A stretch of 64,000 nucleotides of DNA from Shewanella eurypsychrophilus (GCF_007004545.3 NZ_CP045503.2:4806102-4870101), one strand, 5' to 3'; shown: positions 17,841 through 26,942, numbered from the stretch's first letter. Numbers and translations are program-made. The notes: generated from the letters alone by a model not told the origin.

Positions 17841-18050
17841 ATCAAAGCACACGGCTTGTTTACTCAAAGCTTGATGATCAGGATCTGTGGCGTATTAGCA
17901 TTAATCGCTAGCTACTATTTTTATAGCAGAGTGACTGATAATGTCGTCGCTGTAACACTAGCACTAGGGACTGGCTACCTCTTGATGTTTATCATCTCAA
18001 CCTTTGTAGAAAGGCAGATCCATAAGGGGAAATTTGTCGTTACGACTTAA
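17841..18050 (+). pseudogene. Duplicate of the 3' end of the flippase gene
   Basis: This 210-base stretch repeats bases 17605-17814 at a fixed offset of 236, including the stop codon. I count four differences after the first codon, in GCG/GCT, GTG/GTA, GGC/GGG and GGT/GGC, plus ATT/ATC in the first codon; all five are synonymous. A 26-base spacer separates the copies. It encodes the last helices of the flippase only. A TTG at 17838 could start a 70-residue peptide but no ribosome binding site is present. It is most likely a non-functional tail fragment. Confidence 0.85.
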
Positions 18051-18079
18051 CCAGAAAGTGATAATCCGACTAAAATGAT

Positions 18080-18913
18080 TTAAACACCCCACGGCATATC
18101 GATGTAAACTCTGACTAAGGAATCGTTATTCCAGGGCAAAATCGGCAAATAGTCAGGGTCATCTAAGGGAACCTTGGCATAGGGGTCTAAATTGTACTCC
18201 GTATGCTCAACACTCATGACAAAAACACTATCCTCAACCCATGAGTTCGAGTCATAGCTCAACACCATGCCATAACGGTTTTCTAGCCATTCACTGCCAT
18301 CGCTCCAATGCTGAATTTTAGCAGAAAAGTCAAAAGAACTGCCTAACGAGATCCGTGTATCGACCGCCAGCGTGTATGCGCCAGTTTTATTTTGAAAATC
18401 TTCACGATCGTAACCACGCATTCTAGGCACATCATCATCAATTTCCAGAAAATACAGTCCCGCGCCAACCTTTGCAGCAACATCAAAAGCACTCGTGTTA
18501 AACGCATAACCCAAAGCAGGCATCACTTTAAACTGCTTCTCTACCGAACTAACCGTATTGCGTCGATCCGCTATCTCTACTTCCCAATTTAAATGACTGG
18601 TTTCTGAAATTTCAAACAATGGCCCAGTAGCTAAAAACTCAGAATCAAACCAAAGCGGTATATGATCAGGATCGAGCTTATCTTTATCATGATCAATAAA
18701 CACATCTATCGAGCCTGTTAATAAAATATTCGACTCGGTTAGATGAGCAAGCGAGAGAGCCGCCCCAACACCTAAAGTGTGAGAATCAGCCTGTTCGACA
18801 ATAATATCATGACCGCCGAAAGCGATCCGCCAATCCAATGCCTGAGCATTGAACGAACTCGCTAGAGATAGACACGCTACAGGGAAAAGCAGTGGTTTTA
18901 TTTTCAATTTCAT
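18080..18913 (-). CDS. Outer-membrane beta-barrel protein, uncharacterised
   Basis: The product of 277 residues starts with a signal peptide (MKLKIKPLLFPVACLSLASSF, cleavage near AQA-LD). The start at 18913 has AGAGG about 10 bases upstream; a longer frame to 18976 would put 21 residues before the signal peptide. The mature part has alternating beta-strand patterns and ends in aromatic-rich strands. RMRGYDREDF recalls the loop of Omp85-like barrels, but the rest is not similar enough to assign it. The likely location is the outer membrane; the role is unknown. It lies 78 bases after the diguanylate cyclase gene on the same strand. Confidence 0.6.
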   Translation of the reverse strand: MKLKIKPLLFPVACLSLASSFNAQALDWRIAFGGHDIIVEQADSHTLGVGAALSLAHLTESNILLTGSIDVFIDHDKDKLDPDHIPLWFDSEFLATGPLFEISETSHLNWEVEIADRRNTVSSVEKQFKVMPALGYAFNTSAFDVAAKVGAGLYFLEIDDDVPRMRGYDREDFQNKTGAYTLAVDTRISLGSSFDFSAKIQHWSDGSEWLENRYGMVLSYDSNSWVEDSVFVMSVEHTEYNLDPYAKVPLDDPDYLPILPWNNDSLVRVYIDMPWGV

Positions 18914-18991
18914 ATTGCAACAACCTCTTATACCTATTGGTATTAGACACCATGGCAAAACAATCTCACCAGGCAAGCGTTAATCGAAAGT

Positions 18992-20626
18992 TCACTTCTG
19001 TGGCGCTTTAAAGTCAATAACATCGCCTGTTTTTGAGATGGGTAAGTCTTCGACACAAACTCTGTTCTTCCCCAATTCTTTTGCTTGATATAAGAGGCGG
19101 TCAGCTTTGGCTGTAAAGGCGATAGGATCACAATTCAATGTAGGAAAAGTACTAATAGCCCCGATACTGATAGTCACGAATTCAGACACGCTTGATGGCT
19201 CATGAGGAATTCGAAGTTTTTCAATATTCATTCGACATTTATCTGCGAGTAAAGCTGATTCGTTAGTATTAGGCAATAAAATAACAAACTCCTCTCCTCC
19301 ATATCGAGCAACGAGATCAGTATTACGACTTGTGGTGCAGCTCAGTGCTTTAGATACATCTATTAAGCATTGCTCTCCCGCTAAATGGCCATATTGATCA
19401 TTGAATAATTTAAAGTTGTCGATATCGATTACAATCAATGACAATCTGGTATTCCCTCGTATCGCTCTTTGCCATTCTTTTGAAAGCTGCTGATCGAATC
19501 GGCGTCGATTAGCTATCGATGTAAGACTATCAGTATAAGACAGCTCTTCCAGAGCCAACGAGGCTTCATTGAGGGCTTTAGTCCTATCTTCAACCTCTAT
19601 GCTAATCAAAGAGCTACGACGGGTGATCGCATAAATATAGCAAGCCCCAAGTAAAACAAATAGCATACCCAAAGCACTAATTAAAAAGGGAACTAAACTT
19701 CTTCTTTCGGCAATATAGCCTAATGTAGGACTCGTAACTAACGTCCATTGTCTGCCACCAAAACGTCTCAATGGCTTACTATAAGTCAGGTGCAGCTGTG
19801 TATTATCTTGGACCTGCTCAGGTGAGAAGTTAATGTAAAGCTCCTCAGCCTTAATCGCGGTATTATCGATCAACTTTAAATTTATACCTTGCACGTCGGT
19901 ATACTTGATAGCAGTCTCAAACATGTCACCAATTCTGTACACTCCGAGAACAAAGCCTCGTAGCTTTTCACGGCGTTTGACTAACGTCGTTGGAGTGCCT
20001 TCATAAGTGGGCATAAATACCAGGAAGCCTTTCTGGTTAGAAACTTCTTGTACTAACGTAATACTAGCAGTGGCCAGTGAAAGATCGAGATCCCGTGATT
20101 TATCTATTATTGTTTCTCGTTTAGGGTTTGAAGCAAGATCAAACCCTACTGCAACTTCATTGCCCTCCAACGGCTCCACGTAATAAACGGGAAAATACTC
20201 ACTGCGCTTAGCAGCCTTCACCATGCTTCCTTGAAACTCTCGTTCGGTAAACTCAAAATCTGGATATTTCTGTCTTTTCAATGCCTCAAATGTCTCGCGC
20301 TCGTCGTCACTCACTCTAGGGATCCACTCTAATGCCTGAATATTCTGATGCCTAACAAGAAAACTACTCGCTAACTTTTTAAACTCAATTTCAGTCACAT
20401 TATCTGAGCTATCAAACAAGCCTTTAACTGCGTATAGCACCTCTAAATTAATGAGCAATTCTCGCTCAAGAGCAGCCGCTTTATCATCGACATCTCGCTT
20501 AAAGTCTAACTCTATGGCTAAGGTTTCATTTTGATAGAAGCTGTATCCAACTAAACCTGAGAGTGTCATTCCAACAAGAATGGATAGTAGAAGAACATAG
20601 TTAGATAAAATATTAAATGAACGCAC
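18992..20626 (-). CDS. Diguanylate cyclase with CHASE sensor domain
   Basis: This 544-residue inner-membrane protein has a helix at about 10-30, a periplasmic CHASE domain (about 60-270, with FLVRHQNIQALEWIPRV and a YVEPLEGN segment), a second helix near 310-330, and a GGDEF domain (about 360-525). The active site is GGEEF at 443-447, so cyclic di-GMP synthesis is expected. An inhibitory RxxD site (RNTD) lies five residues upstream, so product feedback control is likely. No EAL domain is present. It probably links an external small-molecule signal to biofilm or motility control. It is followed by an outer-membrane protein gene. Confidence 0.9.
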   Translation of the reverse strand: MRSFNILSNYVLLLSILVGMTLSGLVGYSFYQNETLAIELDFKRDVDDKAAALERELLINLEVLYAVKGLFDSSDNVTEIEFKKLASSFLVRHQNIQALEWIPRVSDDERETFEALKRQKYPDFEFTEREFQGSMVKAAKRSEYFPVYYVEPLEGNEVAVGFDLASNPKRETIIDKSRDLDLSLATASITLVQEVSNQKGFLVFMPTYEGTPTTLVKRREKLRGFVLGVYRIGDMFETAIKYTDVQGINLKLIDNTAIKAEELYINFSPEQVQDNTQLHLTYSKPLRRFGGRQWTLVTSPTLGYIAERRSLVPFLISALGMLFVLLGACYIYAITRRSSLISIEVEDRTKALNEASLALEELSYTDSLTSIANRRRFDQQLSKEWQRAIRGNTRLSLIVIDIDNFKLFNDQYGHLAGEQCLIDVSKALSCTTSRNTDLVARYGGEEFVILLPNTNESALLADKCRMNIEKLRIPHEPSSVSEFVTISIGAISTFPTLNCDPIAFTAKADRLLYQAKELGKNRVCVEDLPISKTGDVIDFKAPQK

Positions 20627-21126
20627 GATTATCTCTCAATACTCAAAGGAAGGAGAACAAATAGGGAGTAGGCTATTTCAGCCTTAGTCAAGGCCACACT
20701 CTGCTTTATCAAAATCAATGAAAAAAAGCCTTAAGCAATCTGCTAAAAATCTAAACTATATTAGATAACTTTTTCATGAAATTATCATTTTTAAGCCATA
20801 ATGCCGAGTCTAAATTTAATTTGAAAATTGCTATACCAAGAAACAAATCGTTACGAAAAGAGTAAATATCTCTTCTTAGACTAGTTCTCACGATAGAAAA
20901 ATCAAATGTTACAACTGTGTAACTCACCTTAACACAATGCTTTCCATCAAACTAAGCTAAGTCTAAAGAGACGATTAAAATGTCATTTTAGAAACGTGAA
21001 ACACTGGGCTAGATTGGTCATTAGAATAATCATCCTTGTATAGTTTAATATCAATAACATAGTCTGTATGCTGATAACATCTACTAGCGCGTTAAGCATG
21101 GTCACTAATTCAGGATGAATACCCAT
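20627..21126. other. 500-base divergent gap
   Basis: This gap separates the diguanylate cyclase (minus strand) from the J-domain gene (plus strand) and must contain both promoters. It is AT-rich. No clear operator, hairpin or additional gene was seen. Confidence 0.4.
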
Positions 21127-21786
21127 ATGCTATTTGATAAGAATCCAACATCTCTCCCTGTAAAAAAAGAGACCTATGGCGATGCTAACCTTAGTGATAT
21201 CAAGGGAGACAACCCACTTATATGGCCGCTACTCAGCTTACTTCAAACCTCAAATCGAAGCTGGAAAGTTCACCACCTTGCAGCGGAACTAAAATCCAAA
21301 GGCCTAATGCAAGATCTCGATAGCGATCAACAAAAAGCACTCTTTAAAACCAATTTTTTACTTATGAATGCATTATTTGAGCTACAGGAGATGCTTTTAC
21401 CGGATCACTGGTTGCAAGTTAAAGCAATGGAAATTCAAATATTTCGCATCCTGCCACAAGATCTGATAGCCAGCTTAAAAATAGATGATGCATTGAGAGA
21501 TTATTACCTTAACTGGCTCAATTACGACACTTGTCCCAATATCATTCAGGAGATGCTTGAGTCTTTCTGGAATCGATACGAAGAATACATTGGTACCAAT
21601 CCCAATTTAATGCACAACAGCCAGGCATTGTCCGTATTTGAGTTAGATGGAAACGCAACCGATAAACAGATACGTAAGCAGTGGCGTAAATTGGCCTTGC
21701 TCTGGCATCCGGATCGTCCCAACGGGGATGCTGCTCAATTCCGAAAAGTTTGTGAAGCGTGGCAGACTTTACGAGAGAAACATTAA
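21127..21786 (+). CDS. DnaJ-related protein with C-terminal J domain
   Basis: The N-terminal 155 residues match the layout of the DNAJ_related domain (a helical region with PLIWPLLSLLQTSNRSWKVHHLA and LLMNALFELQEML segments), and the last 55 residues form a J domain with the HPD triad (LLWHPDRPNGD). The J domain stimulates the ATPase of an Hsp70 partner. This inverted architecture, J domain last and no zinc finger, is typical of small gammaproteobacterial DnaJ-like proteins of unknown client. Two ATG codons are possible, at 21115 and 21127; the second has AGGA at 11 bases upstream, while the first has no room for a ribosome binding site. Confidence 0.8.
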   Translation: MLFDKNPTSLPVKKETYGDANLSDIKGDNPLIWPLLSLLQTSNRSWKVHHLAAELKSKGLMQDLDSDQQKALFKTNFLLMNALFELQEMLLPDHWLQVKAMEIQIFRILPQDLIASLKIDDALRDYYLNWLNYDTCPNIIQEMLESFWNRYEEYIGTNPNLMHNSQALSVFELDGNATDKQIRKQWRKLALLWHPDRPNGDAAQFRKVCEAWQTLREKH

Positions 21787-21974
21787 AAGATGCTCAAAAC
21801 TCTTACTTAGATCACACATCAAACACTGATCCTATGAGTTAATTCAGTCATAATTAAGCATTAGCTTTTATGCTGGATTTATTAGGCGCCGTATGACGTA
21901 TTGTCGGCTTTAGTCTTTAAAGACGCAGCCAATACTAAGGTCATCTTAAGCCTGTCACCTTTGAGGATAATCAA

Positions 21975-22628
21975 TTGATTAAACACATAGCATTAGCGTT
22001 AACTTTGGCCATAGCCCCATTAAGTAGTTTTGCAGCACAATTTGTTGAGGGTAAACATTTTACTCAAATCGCTGAAAAAGCCAGCGCCCAGCCAAAGCTC
22101 ACTGAATTTTTCTCTTTTTACTGTCATAACTGCTACAACATGGAAAAGCAGTATCTTGGTGATATCAAAGCTAACTTAGATAAAAACATTACCTTCGATG
22201 GTAAACATGTCGACTTCATGAACAGTGATATCGGTACCGAAGTGATGCGCTCACTCGCGGTTATACAAGAGTCTGGTGCTGGTGAGAAGATGACTCACGC
22301 CATGTTTGCAGCGATTCAGGGAGATGAAGGAGCTCATGGTCACGATCATGATCACGGCGCACATGAAGAGCCTGAGCTAAATAATCGTGATGATATTAAA
22401 AAAGTCTTCGCTGATAATGGTTTCGATATCAGCAAATATGATGCGATTGCCGATAGTAAAGCCGTTAATGATAAAATTGACCTATGGCGTGTACAGCAAA
22501 GACAGTTCCAAATTCAAAGTGTTCCAGCCTTTGTTGTTAATGACAAATATGCTGTCAACATGAGCTCTATCCGTACTCTTGGTGAGCTTATTGACCTCAT
22601 CAATTACTTAGCGGTAGAGCATAAGTAA
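21975..22628 (+). CDS. dsbA: DsbA-like thiol:disulfide interchange protein with CHNC active site
   Basis: This is a 217-residue periplasmic thioredoxin-fold oxidoreductase. It starts at a TTG with TGAGGA upstream and has a signal peptide (cleavage near FAA-QF). The catalytic motif is C50-H-N-C53 in FFSFYCHNCYNMEK, where DsbA normally has CPHC. The cis-proline loop SVPAFVV is present near residue 190, and the remainder follows DsbA, so it should still introduce or shuffle disulfides. An insertion at about 119-132 carries five histidines (121, 123, 125, 127, 130), which suggests metal binding. It stands alone and is followed by a strong terminator. Confidence 0.85.
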   Translation: MIKHIALALTLAIAPLSSFAAQFVEGKHFTQIAEKASAQPKLTEFFSFYCHNCYNMEKQYLGDIKANLDKNITFDGKHVDFMNSDIGTEVMRSLAVIQESGAGEKMTHAMFAAIQGDEGAHGHDHDHGAHEEPELNNRDDIKKVFADNGFDISKYDAIADSKAVNDKIDLWRVQQRQFQIQSVPAFVVNDKYAVNMSSIRTLGELIDLINYLAVEHK

Positions 22629-22645
22629 TTTTGGTTTAAACACCC

Positions 22646-22676
22646 ATAAAAAAGGCCTCATTGAGGCCTTTTTTTA
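22646..22676. terminator. Bidirectional terminator after dsbA
   Basis: A perfect stem (AAAAAAGGCCTCA paired with TGAGGCCTTTTTT) lies 20 bases past the dsbA stop, with a long A run on one side and a T run on the other. It can end dsbA transcripts and the convergent glycosyltransferase transcripts. Confidence 0.9.
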
Positions 22677-22709
22677 TGTCTAATGTATGATCTCAATTGC
22701 TCGAATAAA

Positions 22710-23786
22710 TCACACGGAATGGAGTAACTCTCTCCACCTGAGTAATAACGAAGGCCAAGCTTGAGCCACTAGCTCTCTTTGATGTTGACTCAAACCATAA
22801 ACAAATCCATTTTTCACATCTTGAGCTTGTCGCTCCTCTATACTGCTGATCTGTTGTCTTATCGCTATCTCTAAACACTCTTCAGTTAACTCATCGAGCA
22901 CGATAGAGTGAACATCTTTGTCCTGATGTGTCGTTTCATTCGCTGAGTTAAGGTTAATTAGCTGCTCTGTCAGCCCATCGATATTATTTGCAATCACCAC
23001 CTTACCCGCAGCTAGAGACTCCTGACACGTCAACCCAAACGGTTCCCAACGAGATGGAATAATCACAAGGTCACATCCGTTTAGAAAATGAGGAACATCT
23101 TTAATCTCATCGACGAAGGTGACTCTCGAGTCTCCTTCGTTATCGTGTTCGGCTAGTGCTCGCAGTTCTAGTTCTAGTTCTTGCTCTCCACTACCCGCAA
23201 TTCGTAGTTCAAGCTTGTCAGTCTTAACTGCTGCGATTGCTCTAAGCAGGATATCGAAGCCCTTCTGATGATGTAATCGTCCGTAGGCACCAATAACTAA
23301 TGGCCAGGAAAATACGTGATGATTAAGAGAGGTAAGCGCATCTAATGATTTGGCCTGCCCAGTAATAAAGAGCTTATCCTTACTCACTAACCTTAACTTG
23401 AGTAACCATTTCCCCTGAGCTTGTGAGACAGCTAGCACCTTATTCATAAGGCCATAATACAACTTAAGCATCATCAAAAAGCGCCATTTTGTCTTCACCT
23501 GATGCAAGACAAATCCTTCACTATAATGATGTTCCTGATAGAGAATAGGTATACCTAAGTTAACCAGTTTCAACAAAGCCATAGCCGGGAGTTTTTGCCA
23601 AGAAGCCGCGGCATGCAAGCAGATAATATCAGCTTGATACCTAACAGGTTTCCAAGCCTTTAAGTTGATATGATAGATCTCGAAATTAAACTCTCGATTA
23701 AGGCTAGAGTGACACAAACCCTCTACGGCTAATTTGACGCCCCCCAATTTTTGATCATCGATAAGATGAATAACTTTAGGTTTCAA
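22710..23786 (-). CDS. Glycosyltransferase, GT4-like
   Basis: The product of about 358 residues has a GT-B fold with the family-4 signature: an N-terminal KVIHLIDDQKLGGVK loop, YQEHHYSEGF, then a C-terminal domain with GAYGRLHHQKGFDILLRA, the GSGEQELELE segment and PSRWEPFGLTCQESLAAGKVV, which contains the E-x7-E-like retaining motif. It probably transfers a sugar from a nucleotide donor, possibly in surface polysaccharide or lipid glycosylation. The TTG at 23786 is chosen because an excellent AAGGAGG lies 5 bases upstream, inside the longer frame from the GTG at 23804. It is isolated from other glycosyltransferases. Confidence 0.8.
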   Translation of the reverse strand: MKPKVIHLIDDQKLGGVKLAVEGLCHSSLNREFNFEIYHINLKAWKPVRYQADIICLHAAASWQKLPAMALLKLVNLGIPILYQEHHYSEGFVLHQVKTKWRFLMMLKLYYGLMNKVLAVSQAQGKWLLKLRLVSKDKLFITGQAKSLDALTSLNHHVFSWPLVIGAYGRLHHQKGFDILLRAIAAVKTDKLELRIAGSGEQELELELRALAEHDNEGDSRVTFVDEIKDVPHFLNGCDLVIIPSRWEPFGLTCQESLAAGKVVIANNIDGLTEQLINLNSANETTHQDKDVHSIVLDELTEECLEIAIRQQISSIEERQAQDVKNGFVYGLSQHQRELVAQAWPSLLLRWRELLHSV

Positions 23787-23822
23787 AGGCACCTCCTTGG
23801 CCACAAAAGGAACGAGTTTAGA

Positions 23823-24359
23823 TCAATTTCTAATGAAATCTAATAGATGTAGACCTGCACAGATAATATGGATCAGAATGAATCCCATAAATCCTTGGGC
23901 AAATACTATGTGGTTGCTACGCCAAAATAAAGCATCGGAACTCCCTTGTAAGCAATACCAAAGCACGCCAGTAAAACCTACACCAACTAACAGTAATATT
24001 CCAATCCCTTCAATAATGCTGAATAGCCCACGCCCACCAGCAGCAGGTAATTTACCTTTACATAAACCGGATATATCTTTTATCAAGTGAGAAAAGTCTA
24101 AAACTAGCCAAGGGAAGAATTGGCGCCATTTCCCCTTTATACAATTAGACACTAACATGCTAATGGATAGCCCTGCGGCCACTAACCCTAGATAAACATG
24201 TAAATAATCCCAAATAGAGGCGCTGGCTCTTAAGCTACGTCCCATCATAATCCAACTGCTTGTCGAGATAAGAAATGCAGACAATAAGATGATTAACACA
24301 TGTTGATATTCAACGAGTGTATTAGTGAGCTTAGCTAAAAATGTAGACTTTTTTGACAT
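23823..24359 (-). CDS. Cytochrome b561-like membrane protein
   Basis: This 178-residue protein has four membrane helices and histidines placed in them: YLHVYLGL in helix 2, NHIVF, and HIICAGLH in the last helix. This pattern resembles di-haem cytochrome b561 or the small b-type subunits of hydrogenases and formate dehydrogenases. It could pass electrons between periplasmic partners and the quinone pool. The two haems are inferred from the histidines only. It lies between the glycosyltransferase and hemG genes on the same strand, and the 94-base gap to hemG contains an inverted-repeat element. Confidence 0.6.
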   Translation of the reverse strand: MSKKSTFLAKLTNTLVEYQHVLIILLSAFLISTSSWIMMGRSLRASASIWDYLHVYLGLVAAGLSISMLVSNCIKGKWRQFFPWLVLDFSHLIKDISGLCKGKLPAAGGRGLFSIIEGIGILLLVGVGFTGVLWYCLQGSSDALFWRSNHIVFAQGFMGFILIHIICAGLHLLDFIRN

Positions 24360-24383
24360 ATAATCTCACTTAAATTGGTATTC

Positions 24384-24450
24384 ATACCTATTCCATTAAA
24401 TTTACGACCAATTCAGAGCTCTCTCAGGACTATTTTAATGGAACAGGTAT
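24384..24450. repeat. Short inverted-repeat element, about 67 bases
   Basis: Arms ATACCTATTCCATTAAA (24384-24400) and TTTAATGGAACAGGTAT (24434-24450) are inverted repeats with one mismatch. They lie between hemG and the cytochrome b561-like gene. The ATACC/GGTAT ends are similar to the ends of the longer element at 47064-47335. It could be a miniature mobile element or an RNA hairpin. Confidence 0.5.
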
Positions 24451-24453
24451 AAG

Positions 24454-24975
24454 TCAGAGCTGATGCAACTGCTCAGCAAATTGTTCGACTTTTTTCCAAT
24501 CGGTATATTCGACTTTGGTTTCAGCGTCCGTCGGCCCTTTCGTCATCCACATAATAAAGCGGATAATATTTCTATCTAAGCTGTTATAGCCTTGATAATC
24601 TAGGTTGCCACCGAATACTTGCAGTAAATCTGGCTGCCATGGTGTTTTACTCAAAAAGGCTTGCATATAGGGGTTAGTCTCAGGAGTATCTTTACCCGGC
24701 TTGCGAGCCACTAAGCTGACAGAAAAAAAACTGGTCGCTTTACTTGTTAATATCTCGATATTGTTTGTAATGAAATCATAGACTGCAGGTTTATGTTTAC
24801 CATGTCGAATGCTTGCACCTATGACAATTTTATCATAATCGGCTAATTCAACCTGTTCACCGAGTGTGACGAGTGAAACCTGATGGTTTTCGATCATTAG
24901 TCGCTTCGCGATGAAGTCTGAAATTTTTCTAGTTTGGCCATGAACGCTGGAATAAATAATCAAGATTTTGCTCAC
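24454..24975 (-). CDS. hemG: Menaquinone-dependent protoporphyrinogen IX dehydrogenase HemG
   Basis: This 173-residue flavodoxin-fold protein starts ILIIYSSVHGQTRKISDFIA, the FMN-binding loop of HemG, and contains ASIRHGKHKP, VARKPGKDTPETNPY and the long C-terminal insert with SLDRNIIRFIMWMTKGPTD that separates HemG from ordinary flavodoxins. It oxidises protoporphyrinogen IX to protoporphyrin IX in haem synthesis and passes electrons to menaquinone or ubiquinone. The start is GTG with GGAGGGG immediately upstream. It may be co-transcribed with the cytochrome b561-like gene behind it. Confidence 0.92.
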   Translation of the reverse strand: MSKILIIYSSVHGQTRKISDFIAKRLMIENHQVSLVTLGEQVELADYDKIVIGASIRHGKHKPAVYDFITNNIEILTSKATSFFSVSLVARKPGKDTPETNPYMQAFLSKTPWQPDLLQVFGGNLDYQGYNSLDRNIIRFIMWMTKGPTDAETKVEYTDWKKVEQFAEQLHQL

Positions 24976-25161
24976 TCACCCCTCCAAAATATACATAAAA
25001 CGAATATAAACATAGTAATGTAAATATCAAATTTTTTACTTGAAACAGATCACGAGGCATCAGAGCAAACACACAGATACCTTTACCTATATCACAAATT
25101 ATTATCTTAGATATTTAATTAGGGGTATAACACAATATAAAATGCGGAGTGTTCAGAAAGT

Positions 25162-25190
25162 AAAACGCGGAGCAATGAACTCACTCCGCG
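25162..25190 (-). terminator. Terminator of the di-haem oxidoreductase gene
   Basis: On the minus strand a CGCGGAG/CTCCGCG stem (25184-25190 and 25166-25172) with an 11-base loop is followed by TTTTA. It lies 28 bases after the stop. A second copy of the GCGGAGTG arm at 25144-25151 could form an alternative stem. Confidence 0.7.
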
Positions 25191-25217
25191 AGGGGATATA
25201 TACCGTTAAAGCGAACT

Positions 25218-26828
25218 TTACAATGACATCAGGAAGGCAACCACTTGATCTCGCTCAGTCTTGCTCAAGTTCATAAATGCATCACGGCTATTTTCACTTT
25301 CGCCACCATGCCATAAGATAGCCTCTTCCATTGTTGCTGCACGGCCATCATGTAAGAAGCCAGCTTGGGGGTTCACAGTTTGAGTTAACCCTATGCCCCA
25401 AAGAGAGCGAGTACGCCACTCATTGCCATTTGCCAAGAAGTCAGGACGCCCATCGGCAAGATCTTCTCCCAAATCATGCAGTAACATGTCAGTAAATGGG
25501 TATATGGTCTGGCCCTTATGCCCATCAATCATCGCCGTTCCACCGATATCACCCGATGATTTAGTGACAAAGCTTGCTTTATGACAACCAGTACAGTTGA
25601 TCTCATCGAACAAACGAGCGCCTTCACGCACATTTGGATCATCCACATTGCGCCTTGCCGGAACCGCCAAACTTTCAGCATAAAAAACAACTGAATCACT
25701 GAATGCTGCATCAGCCTCAGGATTGCCATTTTCATCTTCACCAGTATCGGTAAAGCCTGTACGTGTTAGATAGCTATCGTGTAATGCTGTACCGACAACA
25801 CTCTCATCAGGGAAAAGCGGATTAGTAATGCCGATATCTCCACGAAGCGCTCCTAGGGATTGCACGCGAACACTTGGAGTATTAGCCTTCCAACCAAAGC
25901 GACCTAGAGAAACAGGATGTTCATCACCAGCCTGGGCCTTCACCGCATCAAAAACGAAGTTTGCTCTACCTGAGATCTTGTCTCCATCAGCGTCGTTTTC
26001 ATCGACTAGCGCCAGAATGTCGGCTTCAGGGATCGCTTCTAATAAACCTAAACCGAAAACAGGCATACCATTTCGCCATCCCATCAATACATCATCTTGA
26101 AGCAGATCTGATGTAACGTTCACACTCCCCTTAGTTTCACCCGGTGCATCATAGGGGTTTTCAACATCAAACAGCGGCTTCTTCAGTGTAATGCTACTGC
26201 CATCTGGGTAAGTCACTTCTTTAGTTTCATAAGAGAGATAGACATCGGCCTGACCACCAAAAAGATTATCTTCCCAATCGGCACGGGCTTTTAGCACCCC
26301 TCTATGGAAGAGTTGGCCACCGAAGTTAGGCACAGCAATGGGCGCACAGTAATCATTCGCCGCATTTCCTTCAGTACATGGCTCAGCAGGAGCCTTACTG
26401 ATCCGTAAAAATATCCCAGACGCAGAACTCAATTTAATGCGTTCTTGTCCTGCAGGTACAATAGGGGTTGAGTTACGCCCGTCACGCTGGTGACAAGAGT
26501 TACAATCTGTATTGTTAAATACAGGGCCTAAACCATCGAGATCGGGATGCTCTTGGTTAGGTGCAGTTGTAAAAGCAGTTTCAAAGCTAAGATCACCCTC
26601 TAGGTGATGCTCTAGCTCGGCTTCAGTCAAATTTGGCGCTGGTGTTGAGAATCCATGACCAGACTCAGAAGCATCGTATGTTGTTGTATCACCGCCACTG
26701 GCAGTCATATCGGTATAGGCTGGGTAAACTTTTTTATCAGGCTCACTCGTATCATCACCTGAACCACCACAAGCACTTAATCCTAGGCATATGGCAAACG
26801 CTAAACTGGTATATCTATATGTCTTCAT
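25218..26828 (-). CDS. Di-haem oxidoreductase (DUF1111 / thiol oxidoreductase-like) lipoprotein
   Basis: This protein of about 536 residues has a lipoprotein signal (CLGLSACGGSG) and two haem-binding motifs: CNSCH in the N-terminal part and CTGCH in the C-terminal part, with distal GFLHDGRAAT and ILWHGGE segments. These are the signs of the di-haem oxidoreductase family often found next to imelysin genes. The reaction is not established; a peroxidase- or iron-oxidation-like role has been proposed. The start at 26828 is chosen because it gives MKT directly before the signal core; the frame opens at a TTG at 26849. It is the third gene of a porin / imelysin / oxidoreductase module. Confidence 0.85.
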   Translation of the reverse strand: MKTYRYTSLAFAICLGLSACGGSGDDTSEPDKKVYPAYTDMTASGGDTTTYDASESGHGFSTPAPNLTEAELEHHLEGDLSFETAFTTAPNQEHPDLDGLGPVFNNTDCNSCHQRDGRNSTPIVPAGQERIKLSSASGIFLRISKAPAEPCTEGNAANDYCAPIAVPNFGGQLFHRGVLKARADWEDNLFGGQADVYLSYETKEVTYPDGSSITLKKPLFDVENPYDAPGETKGSVNVTSDLLQDDVLMGWRNGMPVFGLGLLEAIPEADILALVDENDADGDKISGRANFVFDAVKAQAGDEHPVSLGRFGWKANTPSVRVQSLGALRGDIGITNPLFPDESVVGTALHDSYLTRTGFTDTGEDENGNPEADAAFSDSVVFYAESLAVPARRNVDDPNVREGARLFDEINCTGCHKASFVTKSSGDIGGTAMIDGHKGQTIYPFTDMLLHDLGEDLADGRPDFLANGNEWRTRSLWGIGLTQTVNPQAGFLHDGRAATMEEAILWHGGESENSRDAFMNLSKTERDQVVAFLMSL

Positions 26829-26904
26829 AATCATCATCTCACACTGCAAGAGTTCATTCAGTTAATCTCTATCCTGAAATTTACTGCTTGAAACAGGGTA
26901 CTCA

Positions 26905-26942
26905 CAAATAAAAAAAGGAGGCCGTTCCGGTGCCTCCCTTTG
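26905..26942 (-). terminator. Terminator between the imelysin and di-haem oxidoreductase genes
   Basis: On the minus strand a GGAGGC/GCCTCC stem with a 9-base loop and flanking AAA/TTT pairs is followed by seven T. It lies about 50 bases after the imelysin stop. It should reduce but may not abolish read-through into the oxidoreductase gene. Confidence 0.7.

Noticed and set aside
25144..25190. Tandem GCGGAG copies as a possible operator upstream of hemG
   Set aside because: The arrangement is better explained as a terminator of the convergent di-haem oxidoreductase gene.
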